In this document: positions 52,802-61,440 of the stretch, one piece after another | Layout: each line of letters begins with the position of its first letter | Position numbering within the stretch: the first letter of the stretch is position 1 | Assembly: GCA_002170395.1 (NCBI GenBank) | Contig: NHEJ01000007.1 | Coordinates: 43,955 to 107,954, forward strand | DNA: 64,000 nucleotides | Direction of reading: 5' to 3' | Source: Betaproteobacteria bacterium TMED82 | Lineage (GTDB): Bacteria; Pseudomonadota; Gammaproteobacteria; Burkholderiales; Burkholderiaceae_A | The notes under the pieces: generated by a model | Told to the model about the DNA's origin: nothing | The model's input: the letters and a program-made list of their open reading frames with translations, nothing else | Databases searched by the model: none | Made by a program: the position numbers and the translations under genes

Positions 52802-53887
52802 CTAATTAGTTGACGAAACTTTAGCAGGGTACTTAATCATTTGATTATTCTGTTTTACTGGGTCAGCAGCTTCTAACGCCTCTAAGTAGCGTTCTCGTTG
52901 CAAAGTGATTAATGCCTCAATTTCAGATTTCACTTTAGTTAACTCAAGAGCGGTTTTCTGAAGTGTTTCGGCTTTTTCTATAGCCATTTGCAATTTCTTG
53001 TCAATTTTCTTTTCAAACTTTTTCACCTCATTAGCCAGAGATTTAGTGACTTGCCCTTGTTTCTTGAATGACCCCTCCTGATTTTTTATCGTGGCTGTAA
53101 TACTTTTCTCCAAAGCTGCAACCGAAGTTATCATTTTCTCTACTGACTTTAAACTTTCTTCATTAGTCTTTTTTGTTTGATCCGCTAAGAGTTTAACTTG
53201 CTCACCTTTATCTTTTTCGGCTATTTTTACCAATTCACCCATTTTTTCGCTAAGAATACCATTACTTTTCTTAACAGCGTCGAATGCATTTTCAATTTTA
53301 ACTAATTGTTCCGATACTTCATTTACCCCAGCCAGACTATTTTTAAGTTCAGCAGAACGAGTTCCCATATTCACAACCATGAGTTCAATCTGATCCATCT
53401 TTTTGTCCATTTGAAATACCACCAATCCAAATAGACCAGCAGTAGCAACTAAAACAGCTACGGTAATAGAAACAACTATTGTCGATCTTGTATTTCCAAT
53501 GCCAGCAGCTCGGTTTATAGCTTTAACGCTATTTTGCAAGGTTTTGTGGCTTGAGGTGACTGAACTGGCAGATCTGTTAGCTACTTCAGCAGCATCTAAA
53601 ACGGTGGAAGCGAGCGTTTCTAATCTTTTAGAAGCTTCTTCTTCAGCTTCACCCCTCTTCTTCTCTTGTTCTTCCCACCTTTTATCCTCTTCTGTGCGAC
53701 GATTGGCGTAAGCTTCCTCTTGTGACTTTATAATCTCCGAAGCCTCAGCAACCGTCTGCGCGGCATCTGCAGCAGCTTTTACCTGAGCTTCAATTTTATC
53801 TTGAGAAGGCATTGCATCTTGCTCTAACTCCTCCTCTGGAGTTACGAATTCATCATTTTCTTGTTCTTCTTTATTTTCTTCGGCCAT
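52802..53887 (-). CDS. Coiled-coil membrane protein of unknown function, likely late flagellar gene
   Basis: The 361-residue protein has an acidic, helical cytoplasmic region (1-135), one membrane segment (about 136-158, TIVVSITVAVLVATAGLFGL) and a long periplasmic coiled coil (160-340) rich in Lys, Glu, Ser and Leu. I recognise no domain. The topology resembles chemoreceptor-like or polar-localisation proteins, but it lacks a MCP signalling hairpin. It is encoded 28 bases after a small gene preceded by a sigma-28 type promoter, between motAB and the fli operon, so a flagellar or motor-related role is likely. The protein is unusual in having almost no hydrophobic residues outside the membrane segment and heptads. 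Confidence 0.75.
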   Translation of the reverse strand: MAEENKEEQENDEFVTPEEELEQDAMPSQDKIEAQVKAAADAAQTVAEASEIIKSQEEAYANRRTEEDKRWEEQEKKRGEAEEEASKRLETLASTVLDAAEVANRSASSVTSSHKTLQNSVKAINRAAGIGNTRSTIVVSITVAVLVATAGLFGLVVFQMDKKMDQIELMVVNMGTRSAELKNSLAGVNEVSEQLVKIENAFDAVKKSNGILSEKMGELVKIAEKDKGEQVKLLADQTKKTNEESLKSVEKMITSVAALEKSITATIKNQEGSFKKQGQVTKSLANEVKKFEKKIDKKLQMAIEKAETLQKTALELTKVKSEIEALITLQRERYLEALEAADPVKQNNQMIKYPAKVSSTN

Positions 53888-53915
53888 ATTGATATCTTCT
53901 TCACTAAAGTAAGGT

Positions 53916-54302
53916 TTATGAAATATCTAAATCTAAATTTATTCTTCTTGTTTCACTAGCAATTACAGCTAATCTATCCACAAATTTTCTAGCTTCTTTT
54001 CTCTTTTTAAACTCTTCAATTGCTTGGTATTTCTTTAATTCATCAGCCTCTATAGTCCCTTCTAAGAAGTCACCATTCTTTTTTATAATTTCGGGTATTT
54101 TACTGAAGTCATCATTTAATTGGCCAATTATTGCCGAACCTCTTGAAAAATCTTCTAGGTTTCGACTTTCAAACTGAGATAAGCGGTTTTCTAATATTGG
54201 ACCTTTCCTCTTGCTAACATTAGTTTTCGCTATATTTTCGTCAACATTTAGCGCTTTTTCAGAATGATTAGTCTTAAAAACTTCACTTTCGTCCATAATC
54301 AT
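53916..54302 (-). CDS. Unknown 128-residue protein, likely late flagellar gene
   Basis: The protein is hydrophilic, without membrane segment or signal peptide. It is rich in Glu, Lys, Asn and Ile and mostly helical by composition. I recognise no family. The ATG at 54302 is preceded by AAGGGG at a good distance, and a sigma-28 type promoter lies just before that. The downstream gene is the 361-residue coiled-coil membrane protein. The pattern (FliA promoter, small soluble helical protein) would also fit a flagellar chaperone or anti-sigma factor, but no FlgM or FliT motif is visible. Confidence 0.72.
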   Translation of the reverse strand: MIMDESEVFKTNHSEKALNVDENIAKTNVSKRKGPILENRLSQFESRNLEDFSRGSAIIGQLNDDFSKIPEIIKKNGDFLEGTIEADELKKYQAIEEFKKRKEARKFVDRLAVIASETRRINLDLDIS

Positions 54303-54324
54303 TAAATATACCCCTTTTTTTTAT

Positions 54325-54351
54325 ATATCGGTAAGAGGATGAGTTGCTTTA
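54325..54351 (-). promoter_or_regulatory. Sigma-28 (FliA) promoter before the 128- and 361-residue protein genes
   Basis: On the minus strand TAAAGCAA-N11-ACCGATAT fits the FliA consensus. The TAAAG and CCGATA cores are exact, and the TAAA-N15-CCGATA-region spacing is that of FliA. The -10 box lies 22 bases before the ATG at 54302 and just after the stop of the DamX-like gene. Confidence 0.7.
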
Positions 54352-54356
54352 GTGTA

Positions 54357-55910
54357 CTAATTTAATGGGACTAATAATGGTCTTATGCTCAAAGCTCCTC
54401 TTATCCATGTTCCAGAGGGTATATCAGATCTTTGCGAAAAAATTTTAGCTTCTTCTAAAGTATCGAAAGGCCCAGACAACACTACATAAAAAAAACCGTC
54501 ACTTTTTGTTTTTCTTAGCTTAAAAATTTTACTTTCGGATAACCCTTTGTAATCTGATTTAATTTTAGTTACTAGTTGAAGGTTAGGACGTGCGGTATGC
54601 TGTACATAGAATCCTGGGTCAATGGTAGCTATTAATTCAGTAATCACCTTTCTATTAACCGTTTCAGATGAATTTTCTTTTGAAGGTCTCAAAGGAGTTA
54701 TAGACTGCTCTGCCTCTTGACTATCAGCCTCATTGTTGGTGGCTATTATTTGTTTGTTTAATAAAGCTGTAGAGGTAGAGCTAAAGCTATCTTCACTATC
54801 TGAAACAGAATTATCTTTCGTAAAACTTTCCTTATTTTCGTCGGAATCATCACTCGACTGACTATTCGGCAAGGCTATTGTGGTATTTTTATTATTTTCT
54901 AAAAGATTTTCTACTCGTGCATTTTGTAAAAAAATATTTCTTCCCTCATCTAGTATTTTTTCGAGGGATAACGAATTAGTTTTATCAGCCAAAAAAATCA
55001 CTCCTGCAGAAATAAAGAGTAGGCAAGTTGCAGCTAGCAGAGCATTAATTTTGTCGCTATTTCTCGTGGAGGTAGCTTTTTGAGTCCCGTCGTTTGCGTT
55101 TTCACTACTATCTGTAAGTGAATCTTCTAGTTTTTTCTTTTGAGTTGTTAAGGAGGATGTTTCAGAAATATTCTGTTTGGTCGCTGAAATATTTCTATCA
55201 ATTTTATCCTTCTCTCCTCTTGCTGTTTCAACCTGTGAGCTTTTTATTTGAGTATCTTTTTCAAGATTACCGAGCGTCTCCTCAGCTCTGTTTATTGCTC
55301 TATTGCTTGCCGCTAGAGCTAATTTTGCGTCTAAAGAAACTCCTACACTAGTCAGCGCTTGACGAACCTCAGGTTGCATTCCTGTAAGTTCAGCTTCGCT
55401 CAAAAGCACTGAGGCTTCATGCTGAGTCGGAGTAGCGATATCCCATCTTATTATATTATTACCAAATGCCTCAATTTTCTTGTCATATTGCGTACTCGAC
55501 CTTTTATCCAACATTAAAATAACCCGAGTATTAGCTCCTGGGAAATCTTTTACCAATCGAGCCATCAATTGAACTTCCCTTAACCCCGTAGCCTGCGAAT
55601 CAAAGGCAACTAAAACTCTTCCTGGTACATTTGAATCTTCATTACTCACAATAGCTGAGTCGATAGGTATATCCTCGAGTATTTTATTAAATCGATTCAA
55701 TAGGGCGTCAGTACTGTTTGGGTAGTAAACTTCAACTGATAATTTTTTGGTCTCTCTTAATTTCTTGACCAACATTCTACCGTAGTGATCAAGTAGGCCC
55801 TCACTGTCACTGATTAATGCTGCACTGAGTCTTTCACGATAGATAGCCTCGACAAGCCTATCCAAACGAGCTTTATCAAATGGTCTAAAAAATAAATTAG
55901 TAATACTCAT
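54357..55910 (-). CDS. DamX-like membrane protein with C-terminal SPOR-like domain
   Basis: The 517-residue protein has an N-terminal domain (1-190) with ATPase-like strand/helix order (AALISDSEGLL, DSAIVSNEDSN, TRVILMLDKRS) but no Walker A. A helical coiled stretch (190-270) and a single membrane segment (about 288-308) follow. Next is a Ser/Asp/Glu/Asn-rich periplasmic linker, and then a SPOR-like domain (about 440-515: GFYVQHTARPNLQLV, FFYVVLSGPFDTLEEAKIF). SPOR domains bind denuded septal peptidoglycan. The layout resembles DamX. Its start overlaps the flhB stop by 4 bases (ATGA), so it belongs to the fli operon, which is unusual. Confidence 0.7.
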   Translation of the reverse strand: MSITNLFFRPFDKARLDRLVEAIYRERLSAALISDSEGLLDHYGRMLVKKLRETKKLSVEVYYPNSTDALLNRFNKILEDIPIDSAIVSNEDSNVPGRVLVAFDSQATGLREVQLMARLVKDFPGANTRVILMLDKRSSTQYDKKIEAFGNNIIRWDIATPTQHEASVLLSEAELTGMQPEVRQALTSVGVSLDAKLALAASNRAINRAEETLGNLEKDTQIKSSQVETARGEKDKIDRNISATKQNISETSSLTTQKKKLEDSLTDSSENANDGTQKATSTRNSDKINALLAATCLLFISAGVIFLADKTNSLSLEKILDEGRNIFLQNARVENLLENNKNTTIALPNSQSSDDSDENKESFTKDNSVSDSEDSFSSTSTALLNKQIIATNNEADSQEAEQSITPLRPSKENSSETVNRKVITELIATIDPGFYVQHTARPNLQLVTKIKSDYKGLSESKIFKLRKTKSDGFFYVVLSGPFDTLEEAKIFSQRSDIPSGTWIRGALSIRPLLVPLN

Positions 55911-57067
55911 GAGGCTTTTTTGAGCTGATTTCCTTCAGCATCAAATTCCATTGAAGAAGGAACATCTGGACTTGGCCTGGAGGGTGGCAAGCCATCTCTG
56001 GATAGACTGTTTAAATTAAAAACATAAGCTATGACCTGTGCGACTGCATAATATAAATCGGGGGGGACTGCCTCGTTTATATTAGTTGTAAAATACAAGG
56101 CTCTAGCTAAAGGCGGTGCTGAGAAAACTTCAACGCCATGTTTTTTTGCTTCCTCACGAATTTTTAAGGCTATAAGGTCAGCTCCTTTTGCAAGTACGAG
56201 AGGAGCACTATCAGAGGTTGGGTCATATGATAGAGCGACAGAAAAATGTTCTGGGTTTGTTATAACAACATCAGCATCTTTTACCTTTTCCATCATTTGG
56301 GCATTAGCCATTTCCTGTTGTTTCTGCCTGATTTTCTTTTTTACTTCTGGACTTCCTTCCATATCCTTCATTTCGTCCTTAACTTCCTGCTTAGTCATTT
56401 TTTGACCCTCATTGAATTGATAAATTTGATAAGGGATATCAATTAAAGCAATTATAATTAAAGCTAGGGAGACGAAAAAGGCAGATCGTATTATTATTTC
56501 TCCAGCTCTAGCTAAAGCCGGCTCTAGATTCATTTGACCGAGGGCGAACAGATCCATAAGCTGCCCCTGAATAACTACAAACATCATACCTGCGCACAGC
56601 GTAAATTTTAAAACTGCTTTAAGCAGAGTAACCAAAGCCTGAGGACCAAACATTCTTTTAAGGCCATTGAGAGGATTGAATTTACTAGCTTTAGGAACCA
56701 TTGCCGCTACTGCGAAGTTTAAACCGCCAACTGAGTTTCCAGCGATAATTGCAGTAACCATTAGCAACACAAAAAGAGGAAGAAATATTATTATCGCATA
56801 CGAAATAGTTTCCATAAATCTGCCAGGTAACAAAAAAGGTGAATAAATAATTTTTCGATCAAAACTAAAAGCACCTTTGAATATTTGAATTAACTCTGTG
56901 ACAAAGTAGCTACCAGCGAGAAAAAGACACAAGAACCCTAAGATTGTTGTTGCTGCTAATGTGAGTTCTGGGGATCGAGCTACAGAACCTTCCTGGGCAG
57001 CCTTCTCTAACTTTCTAGCGGTGGCATCTTCTGTTTTTTCACTACCGTCTTCGTTTTCTTTAGCCAT
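55907..57067 (-). CDS. flhB: Flagellar export switch protein FlhB
   Basis: The 386 residues comprise the four-helix membrane domain (about 35-215; FNPLNGLKRMFGPQALVTLLKAVLK is typical), a linker with GSPEVKKKIRQKQQEMANAQ, and the switch domain. The autocleavage tetrapeptide is NPEH (residues 271-274) rather than the common NPTH. The cleaved Asn and Pro and the His are kept. The remainder, SAPPLARALYFTTNINEAVPPDLYYAVAQVIAYVF, is normal. FlhB changes export from hook to filament substrates together with FliK. It overlaps fliR by 1 base and the DamX-like gene by 4. Confidence 0.96.
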   Translation of the reverse strand: MAKENEDGSEKTEDATARKLEKAAQEGSVARSPELTLAATTILGFLCLFLAGSYFVTELIQIFKGAFSFDRKIIYSPFLLPGRFMETISYAIIIFLPLFVLLMVTAIIAGNSVGGLNFAVAAMVPKASKFNPLNGLKRMFGPQALVTLLKAVLKFTLCAGMMFVVIQGQLMDLFALGQMNLEPALARAGEIIIRSAFFVSLALIIIALIDIPYQIYQFNEGQKMTKQEVKDEMKDMEGSPEVKKKIRQKQQEMANAQMMEKVKDADVVITNPEHFSVALSYDPTSDSAPLVLAKGADLIALKIREEAKKHGVEVFSAPPLARALYFTTNINEAVPPDLYYAVAQVIAYVFNLNSLSRDGLPPSRPSPDVPSSMEFDAEGNQLKKAS

Positions 57068-57843
57068 TAGGAGACTCCAAGAACGGTTGTTTTAACGGAG
57101 TTCAACCCCAAATTCCACAAATACTGCATTCGCATTCCAATCCCATTCATTGCGGTAATCAAAACAAACAACCCTACTATAATCATAGCGGGAAATCCCA
57201 CAGCAAAAATATTTAGTTGAGGGGCTGCTCTTGCAACTATTCCAAGCCCAATATTTATAAGCAACATCACTGATAAGATTGGTATTGCAATTAGAACCGC
57301 ACCGAGAAATATAGTACCGCTCCAAGCTATTAACTTTGGAAAAATTTCTGGCATGTATAGTCTTTCTCCTATAGGCAGCAGTCGGAAACTCTCTAAAAGC
57401 ATTTCTATTAGTATTATATGTCCCCCTGACCCCAAAAAAATTAATACTCCAAGAATGGTCAGAAGTTGGCCGATTACTGGCACAGTTCCAAGATTAGGGT
57501 CGGAAAGTGTTGCCATTGCTAGACCCATTGTGGTTGAAATTGTTTGCCCAGCAACAACGAATGCTGCTGAAATTATTTGTAAAAACAGTCCCATAGTAAT
57601 TCCGATGAGTGCTTGATGTGCTATTTCCATCAAACCTTCAGCACTCAATGGGTCAATAGTTGGCCAGTCGATAAGAGGATAGATGGCTGCAGTCAAAGCG
57701 ATTGTAACGATTACCCGAATTTTTAAAGTGACCGAGTCCATTGAAAAAACTGGTGCTGTGAGAAGCATCGCTCCAACTCTGACAATTGGAAGCATTACGG
57801 TATAAAATACTTCAACTATGTCAGCAACGACGAAAGAAATCAT
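57067..57843 (-). CDS. fliR: Flagellar export gate protein FliR
   Basis: The 258-residue membrane protein has the FliR pattern. PIVRVGAMLLTAPVFS lies near the N-terminus, QALIGITMGLFLQIISAAFVVAGQTISTTMGL in the middle, and LNIFAVGFPAMIIVGLFVL in the last third. FliR joins FliP and FliQ in the helical core of the export gate in the basal-body membrane. It starts 6 bases after fliQ and overlaps flhB by one base. Length and segments are complete. Confidence 0.96.
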   Translation of the reverse strand: MISFVVADIVEVFYTVMLPIVRVGAMLLTAPVFSMDSVTLKIRVIVTIALTAAIYPLIDWPTIDPLSAEGLMEIAHQALIGITMGLFLQIISAAFVVAGQTISTTMGLAMATLSDPNLGTVPVIGQLLTILGVLIFLGSGGHIILIEMLLESFRLLPIGERLYMPEIFPKLIAWSGTIFLGAVLIAIPILSVMLLINIGLGIVARAAPQLNIFAVGFPAMIIVGLFVLITAMNGIGMRMQYLWNLGLNSVKTTVLGVS

Positions 57844-57849
57844 TTTTAT

Positions 57850-58119
57850 TTAGAAAAATAAAGTAGGAATCTTTTGAAACATACTAGTAGCGAAATCGAT
57901 CAAAGTGTTTATCATCCAAGGACCGAAAAATGCAATTCCGATTCCGACAGCAACTAGCTTTGGCACAAAGGTAAGGGTCATTTCGTTTACAGAGGTTGCT
58001 GCCTGCAGTATGCCTATAATTAGGCCAACTAGTAGCCCAAGACCGAGCATCGGAGATGAGATTAAAATAACCATCAGAAGTGCTTCTCTTCCTATATCCA
58101 TAACTGCCGCAACATCCAT
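57850..58119 (-). CDS. fliQ: Flagellar export gate protein FliQ
   Basis: The 89-residue protein has two membrane helices. The conserved SSPMLGLGLLVGLIIGILQAATSVNEMTLTFVPK spans the loop that forms part of the gate's cytoplasmic constriction. Four copies assemble with FliP and FliR. It lies between fliP (20-base gap) and fliR (6-base gap) in the standard order. Confidence 0.96.
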   Translation of the reverse strand: MDVAAVMDIGREALLMVILISSPMLGLGLLVGLIIGILQAATSVNEMTLTFVPKLVAVGIGIAFFGPWMINTLIDFATSMFQKIPTLFF

Positions 58120-58139
58120 AATCTACTTCTCCCGATCTT

Positions 58140-58889
58140 TTAAGGTAAAGCGAAACTTGCAGCTAGATTACCCATTATTAGACTCCAACCATCTATAAGT
58201 ACAAATAACATCAATTTAAACGGCATGGAAATCATCATGGGTGATAACATCATCATGCCCATAGACATCAAAACACTAGCCACAACCATATCAATAACGA
58301 TAAATGGAACGTAAATTAAAAATCCTATTGTAAAGGCACTTTTTAATTCAGATGTTATGAATGCTGGTACAAGGGTACTAAAGGGTACCGACTCAGGTCC
58401 TTGGAATTCATCTATTCTGGCTATGTTCATGAACATAGCGATATCTGTTTCCCTGGTTTGATTAAGCATAAATCCTCTAATAGGAGCCTCGGCTTTCACC
58501 ATAGCTTCTTCAAAAGGTAAGGTCTGGTCCATATAAGGAACTAGAGCGTTGGTATAAACATCAGTTAAAATTGGAGACATAATGAAGAATGTTAAAAAAA
58601 GCGCTAGTCCTATTAAAACCATATTTGGAGGAGTTTGAGCAGTTCCAAGAGCCATTCTGAGTAGAGACATTACGATTACAATTCTTACAAATGAGGTCAT
58701 CATCAGCAATAAAGAAGGCAAGAGTGTAATTGTGGTAATTAAGGCTAAAATTTCTAGTGACAGGCTATACCTTGTGCTCTGGGCACCTTCAGCCGCTGCT
58801 ACAACCGCAGGCAGCCCCTGAGCACTGATCTCGGAGGCAAATAATATCAAAATAATTAAACTAGATATTTTTCTAAAGTATGGTTTCAT
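58140..58889 (-). CDS. fliP: Flagellar export gate protein FliP
   Basis: The 249-residue protein has a cleavable signal peptide (ISSLIILILFASEISAQG) and the family segments LLPSLLLMMTSFVRIVIVMSLLRMALGTAQTPPN, FFIMSPI, DIAMFMNIAR, PFSTLVPAFITSELKSAFTIGFLIYVPFIVIDMVVASVLMSMGMMMLSP. Five copies form the core of the export gate. The ATG overlaps the fliO stop by 4 bases. Motifs and length are complete. Confidence 0.97.
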   Translation of the reverse strand: MKPYFRKISSLIILILFASEISAQGLPAVVAAAEGAQSTRYSLSLEILALITTITLLPSLLLMMTSFVRIVIVMSLLRMALGTAQTPPNMVLIGLALFLTFFIMSPILTDVYTNALVPYMDQTLPFEEAMVKAEAPIRGFMLNQTRETDIAMFMNIARIDEFQGPESVPFSTLVPAFITSELKSAFTIGFLIYVPFIVIDMVVASVLMSMGMMMLSPMMISMPFKLMLFVLIDGWSLIMGNLAASFALP

Positions 58890-59395
58890 TGGCCTGTCGA
58901 ATAAGAATGGTTTTTTAACGAGCCCTTAACTTTTCTCGCAAGAACTAATAAGTCGTTAGTTTTTTCTATTTCATTTCTATGAGTGTGGGCGCGTTCATTA
59001 ATGGACGAATCTTTTTTCTCACTCAAACTTTTATCTGTTGTGGCCACCAAACTTTTTTCTGAAAACTCTCCTACATTAATTGGATCATCATGATTATTCG
59101 ATTTCTTTAAATTTTCAGGTAATGCTTTTTTTTCAATAGGCCAGTGACCAAGCGAAGTGATTTGACTTCCTGAGAGTGAAATTAGAATCTGCTGGTCTTT
59201 CACTTCTAACAACATAATTTTCTGTCGAGTACTCAACGGTAAAACCTCGATGACCTTAATGGAACGGTTATTCTTCAATCCAATATGAGACCGTTGAAAC
59301 TTTTTCAAAATATATAATACAAAACCCAGAAGCGATAAGACAAAAATAAAACTTCCAAGAATCGACATGTAGTCGGGGAATATTGGTGTACTCAT
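58886..59395 (-). CDS. fliO: Flagellar biosynthesis protein FliO
   Basis: The 169-residue protein has one N-terminal membrane helix (about 10-30, ILGSFIFVLSLLGFVLYILKKF). A short conserved FliO domain follows (IKVIEVLPLSTRQKIMLLEVKDQQILISLSGSQITSLG), then a polar Ser/Asn/Lys/Glu-rich cytoplasmic tail. FliO assists assembly of the FliP ring. It starts 1 base after fliN and overlaps fliP. The family is poorly conserved, but position and the VLPLSTRQ segment are convincing. Confidence 0.9.
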   Translation of the reverse strand: MSTPIFPDYMSILGSFIFVLSLLGFVLYILKKFQRSHIGLKNNRSIKVIEVLPLSTRQKIMLLEVKDQQILISLSGSQITSLGHWPIEKKALPENLKKSNNHDDPINVGEFSEKSLVATTDKSLSEKKDSSINERAHTHRNEIEKTNDLLVLARKVKGSLKNHSYSTGQ

Positions 59396-59396
59396 A

Positions 59397-59762
59397 TCAA
59401 AGCGACTTCATTCTTTCTTCAGCAGGAACAACTCTTGTGAGTCTTATGCCGTATCTGTCATTCACGAGAACAATTTCTCCCTGTGCAACAACAGTATTAT
59501 TTACCAACAAGTCTAGTGGCTCTCCAGCTAATCTCTCTAATTCGACAACACTACCTTGAGCTAATCTTAATAAGTCTCTGATCTTTAGAGAGGTACGTCC
59601 AACTTCCACAGAGATGGTTACAGGAATTCCCTGTAAAACTTCCGGATTTATTTTACCTACTTTATTTTCCTCAGTACTAGCTTCGACAATTTCCCCACCT
59701 TGAGAATCATTTTCCTCATTCGATTCTGTCTTGTCTTGTTCTTCAATCTCTTCTTCGGCCAT
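59397..59762 (-). CDS. fliN: Flagellar motor switch protein FliN
   Basis: The protein of about 121 residues has an acidic disordered N-terminus and a C-terminal SpoA domain (IPVTISVEVGRTSLKIRDLLRLAQGSVVELERLAGEPLDLLVNN, ending VNDRYGIRLTRVV). FliN forms the lower C-ring and binds phosphorylated CheY and export ATPase components. I choose the ATG at 59762, which has GAGGGAG 5-6 bases upstream. A TTG at 59786 would extend it by eight residues into the site. It overlaps the fliM 3' end by 20 bases. Confidence 0.95.
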   Translation of the reverse strand: MAEEEIEEQDKTESNEENDSQGGEIVEASTEENKVGKINPEVLQGIPVTISVEVGRTSLKIRDLLRLAQGSVVELERLAGEPLDLLVNNTVVAQGEIVLVNDRYGIRLTRVVPAEERMKSL

Positions 59763-60768
59763 TTTCTTCTCCCTCTGGTAGTCCAATCATGTTTAATGAA
59801 TTAACTATTTTTATTGCAACCTGTGAGTCGACAACCCCAAGTTCTGCTGAAAACGCTGGAATATCACAAATATCGACTCTAGCAGTATCACTCTTCCTGA
59901 AAAATAGAATATCCCCCACTCTGGAATTTTCTAATTTATGTAGCGAACTCGAAATTTCACCAAGAATGACCTGCAGCTCAATTTCAGACTCAGAGACAGA
60001 CTCATGTAAATCATCTACCCACTGTTTATCTGAGGCTTCATTCCCGTCTCCTGTAGCCACTCGGTTTCTTAAAAGATCTCGAATTGGTTTTAATGTTGCA
60101 TAAGGATAGACTAGATCGATGGCGTTTTTTTGAGTGCCATCACCAACGTCAAATCTACATAAGACGACCAAGTCATTCTCGTCTGCAATTTGCGCAAATT
60201 GAGGATTAATTTCCGAACTCGCTAATTCTATTTTTAAATCAATCAATGGTGCCCAAGCTTCCCGTAAAGAATTGAAAAAGATATCAATAATTAATTTTAT
60301 TATCCTGTTTTCTGTAGGAGTAAATAAACGTGTGGGTGGAAGAGTTGCATTTTGCTGATTCGTAGAGCCGAATCCGCCGAAAAAAACATCCAGGGCTGAG
60401 AATATAATTTGAGGGTCTATTACTATTAATGAGTGACCCCGTAAAGGGCTTAGTCGAATCATATTTACGGCTAAAGGAGCTGTTTTACCCTTGAGATAAT
60501 CACCATATTTTACAATCTCAACTTTATTGGGATTACACTTCGGGGTAGATCGTAAGACCTCAACAAGACCTAATCGGAAAAGTCGGATAAATCTTTCATT
60601 GATCATTTCTACTGATCCGAGATTTACGCCTAACGTTGAATCTTCGCTAGCGAGGTCATGTTTTCTAACTTTACTGCGGGTATTAAATCCAGTGTCAACA
60701 GGTATAGAGCCGTCAGCTACACCTTCAGACAGTGCCTTTAATTCATCTTCGGATAGTAAATCAGCCAT
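59743..60768 (-). CDS. fliM: Flagellar motor switch protein FliM
   Basis: The 341-residue protein begins MADLLSEDELKALSEGV, close to the EIDALL-type CheY-binding tail. It continues with the CheC-like middle domain (MINERFIRLFRLGLVEVLR, YLKGKTAPLAVNMIRLSPLRGHSLIVIDPQIIFSALDVFFGG) and ends in a SpoA domain (SEIELQVILGEISSSLHKLENSRVGDILFF). It links the MS ring, FliG and FliN and controls rotor direction. It starts 11 bases after fliL. The EDELKAL tail is slightly different from the usual QDEIDALL form. Confidence 0.96.
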   Translation of the reverse strand: MADLLSEDELKALSEGVADGSIPVDTGFNTRSKVRKHDLASEDSTLGVNLGSVEMINERFIRLFRLGLVEVLRSTPKCNPNKVEIVKYGDYLKGKTAPLAVNMIRLSPLRGHSLIVIDPQIIFSALDVFFGGFGSTNQQNATLPPTRLFTPTENRIIKLIIDIFFNSLREAWAPLIDLKIELASSEINPQFAQIADENDLVVLCRFDVGDGTQKNAIDLVYPYATLKPIRDLLRNRVATGDGNEASDKQWVDDLHESVSESEIELQVILGEISSSLHKLENSRVGDILFFRKSDTARVDICDIPAFSAELGVVDSQVAIKIVNSLNMIGLPEGEENGRRRD

Positions 60769-60779
60769 AAGAATTATCC

Positions 60780-61424
60780 TTACTGAACCACAAATTCAGT
60801 GAAATATACTTCATCAATCCCACCAAAATCTTCATATCTTTCGAGAAGAGCGTTCATTGTGATTCTAATTTTTTCTGCTAACTCAACTCTAAATTCTGGC
60901 TTTTTTAAATCTTCCTCAGTATGTTGCCTCATCACATCCAAAGATGCAGATCTAAGTGCAAATTCATGTTTTTCAACATTAACAATCACTTGCTCATCAT
61001 ACTGTGTCATTATTGCGACTGTTGCAGACATTACTTTTCGAGAATTAGCTACGTTCGATACAAATGGCTTAGCCAACTCATAATATCGATGTTCAAATCT
61101 AGTTTGTTGCGACGCATCTTTCACAACTTTTTCAGGAGGAGGTGGAGCTTTTTTTTCAAATTCCCCAGTGGGTAATCCTTGTTCATCAAGAATTTCAACA
61201 GTATCTCCCGGGTTCTGCTCCGCAGCATCTATTTCAGCTTCCGCCTGTTCAATTGTTTCCTCTACAATTTCTTCAGGCTTTTCGTCAAAAAAACCAGAAG
61301 CAAAAAGCGTAATCATTATTGTCGCAATAAGCGTAAACAAAACTCCAACTACAATTAGAATGATCATTAAAATCGAGCCACTCTTTTTCTTTGGTTGCTC
61401 TTCTGCGGTTTCTTCTTCAGCCAT
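60780..61424 (-). CDS. fliL: Flagellar basal-body-associated protein FliL
   Basis: The 214-residue protein has a short Lys-rich cytoplasmic segment, one membrane helix (about 17-42), an acidic Glu/Ala linker and a periplasmic FliL domain (RFEHRYYELAKPFVSNVANSRKVMSATVAIMTQYDEQVIVNVEKHEFALRSASLDVMRQHTEEDL, ending FGGIDEVYFTEFVVQ). FliL rings surround the stator and raise motor torque. It is longer than most FliL proteins (about 150-180) because of the acidic linker. It follows fliK by 16 bases. Confidence 0.94.
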   Translation of the reverse strand: MAEEETAEEQPKKKSGSILMIILIVVGVLFTLIATIMITLFASGFFDEKPEEIVEETIEQAEAEIDAAEQNPGDTVEILDEQGLPTGEFEKKAPPPPEKVVKDASQQTRFEHRYYELAKPFVSNVANSRKVMSATVAIMTQYDEQVIVNVEKHEFALRSASLDVMRQHTEEDLKKPEFRVELAEKIRITMNALLERYEDFGGIDEVYFTEFVVQ

Positions 61425-61440
61425 GATTTTCCCTCAAAAT

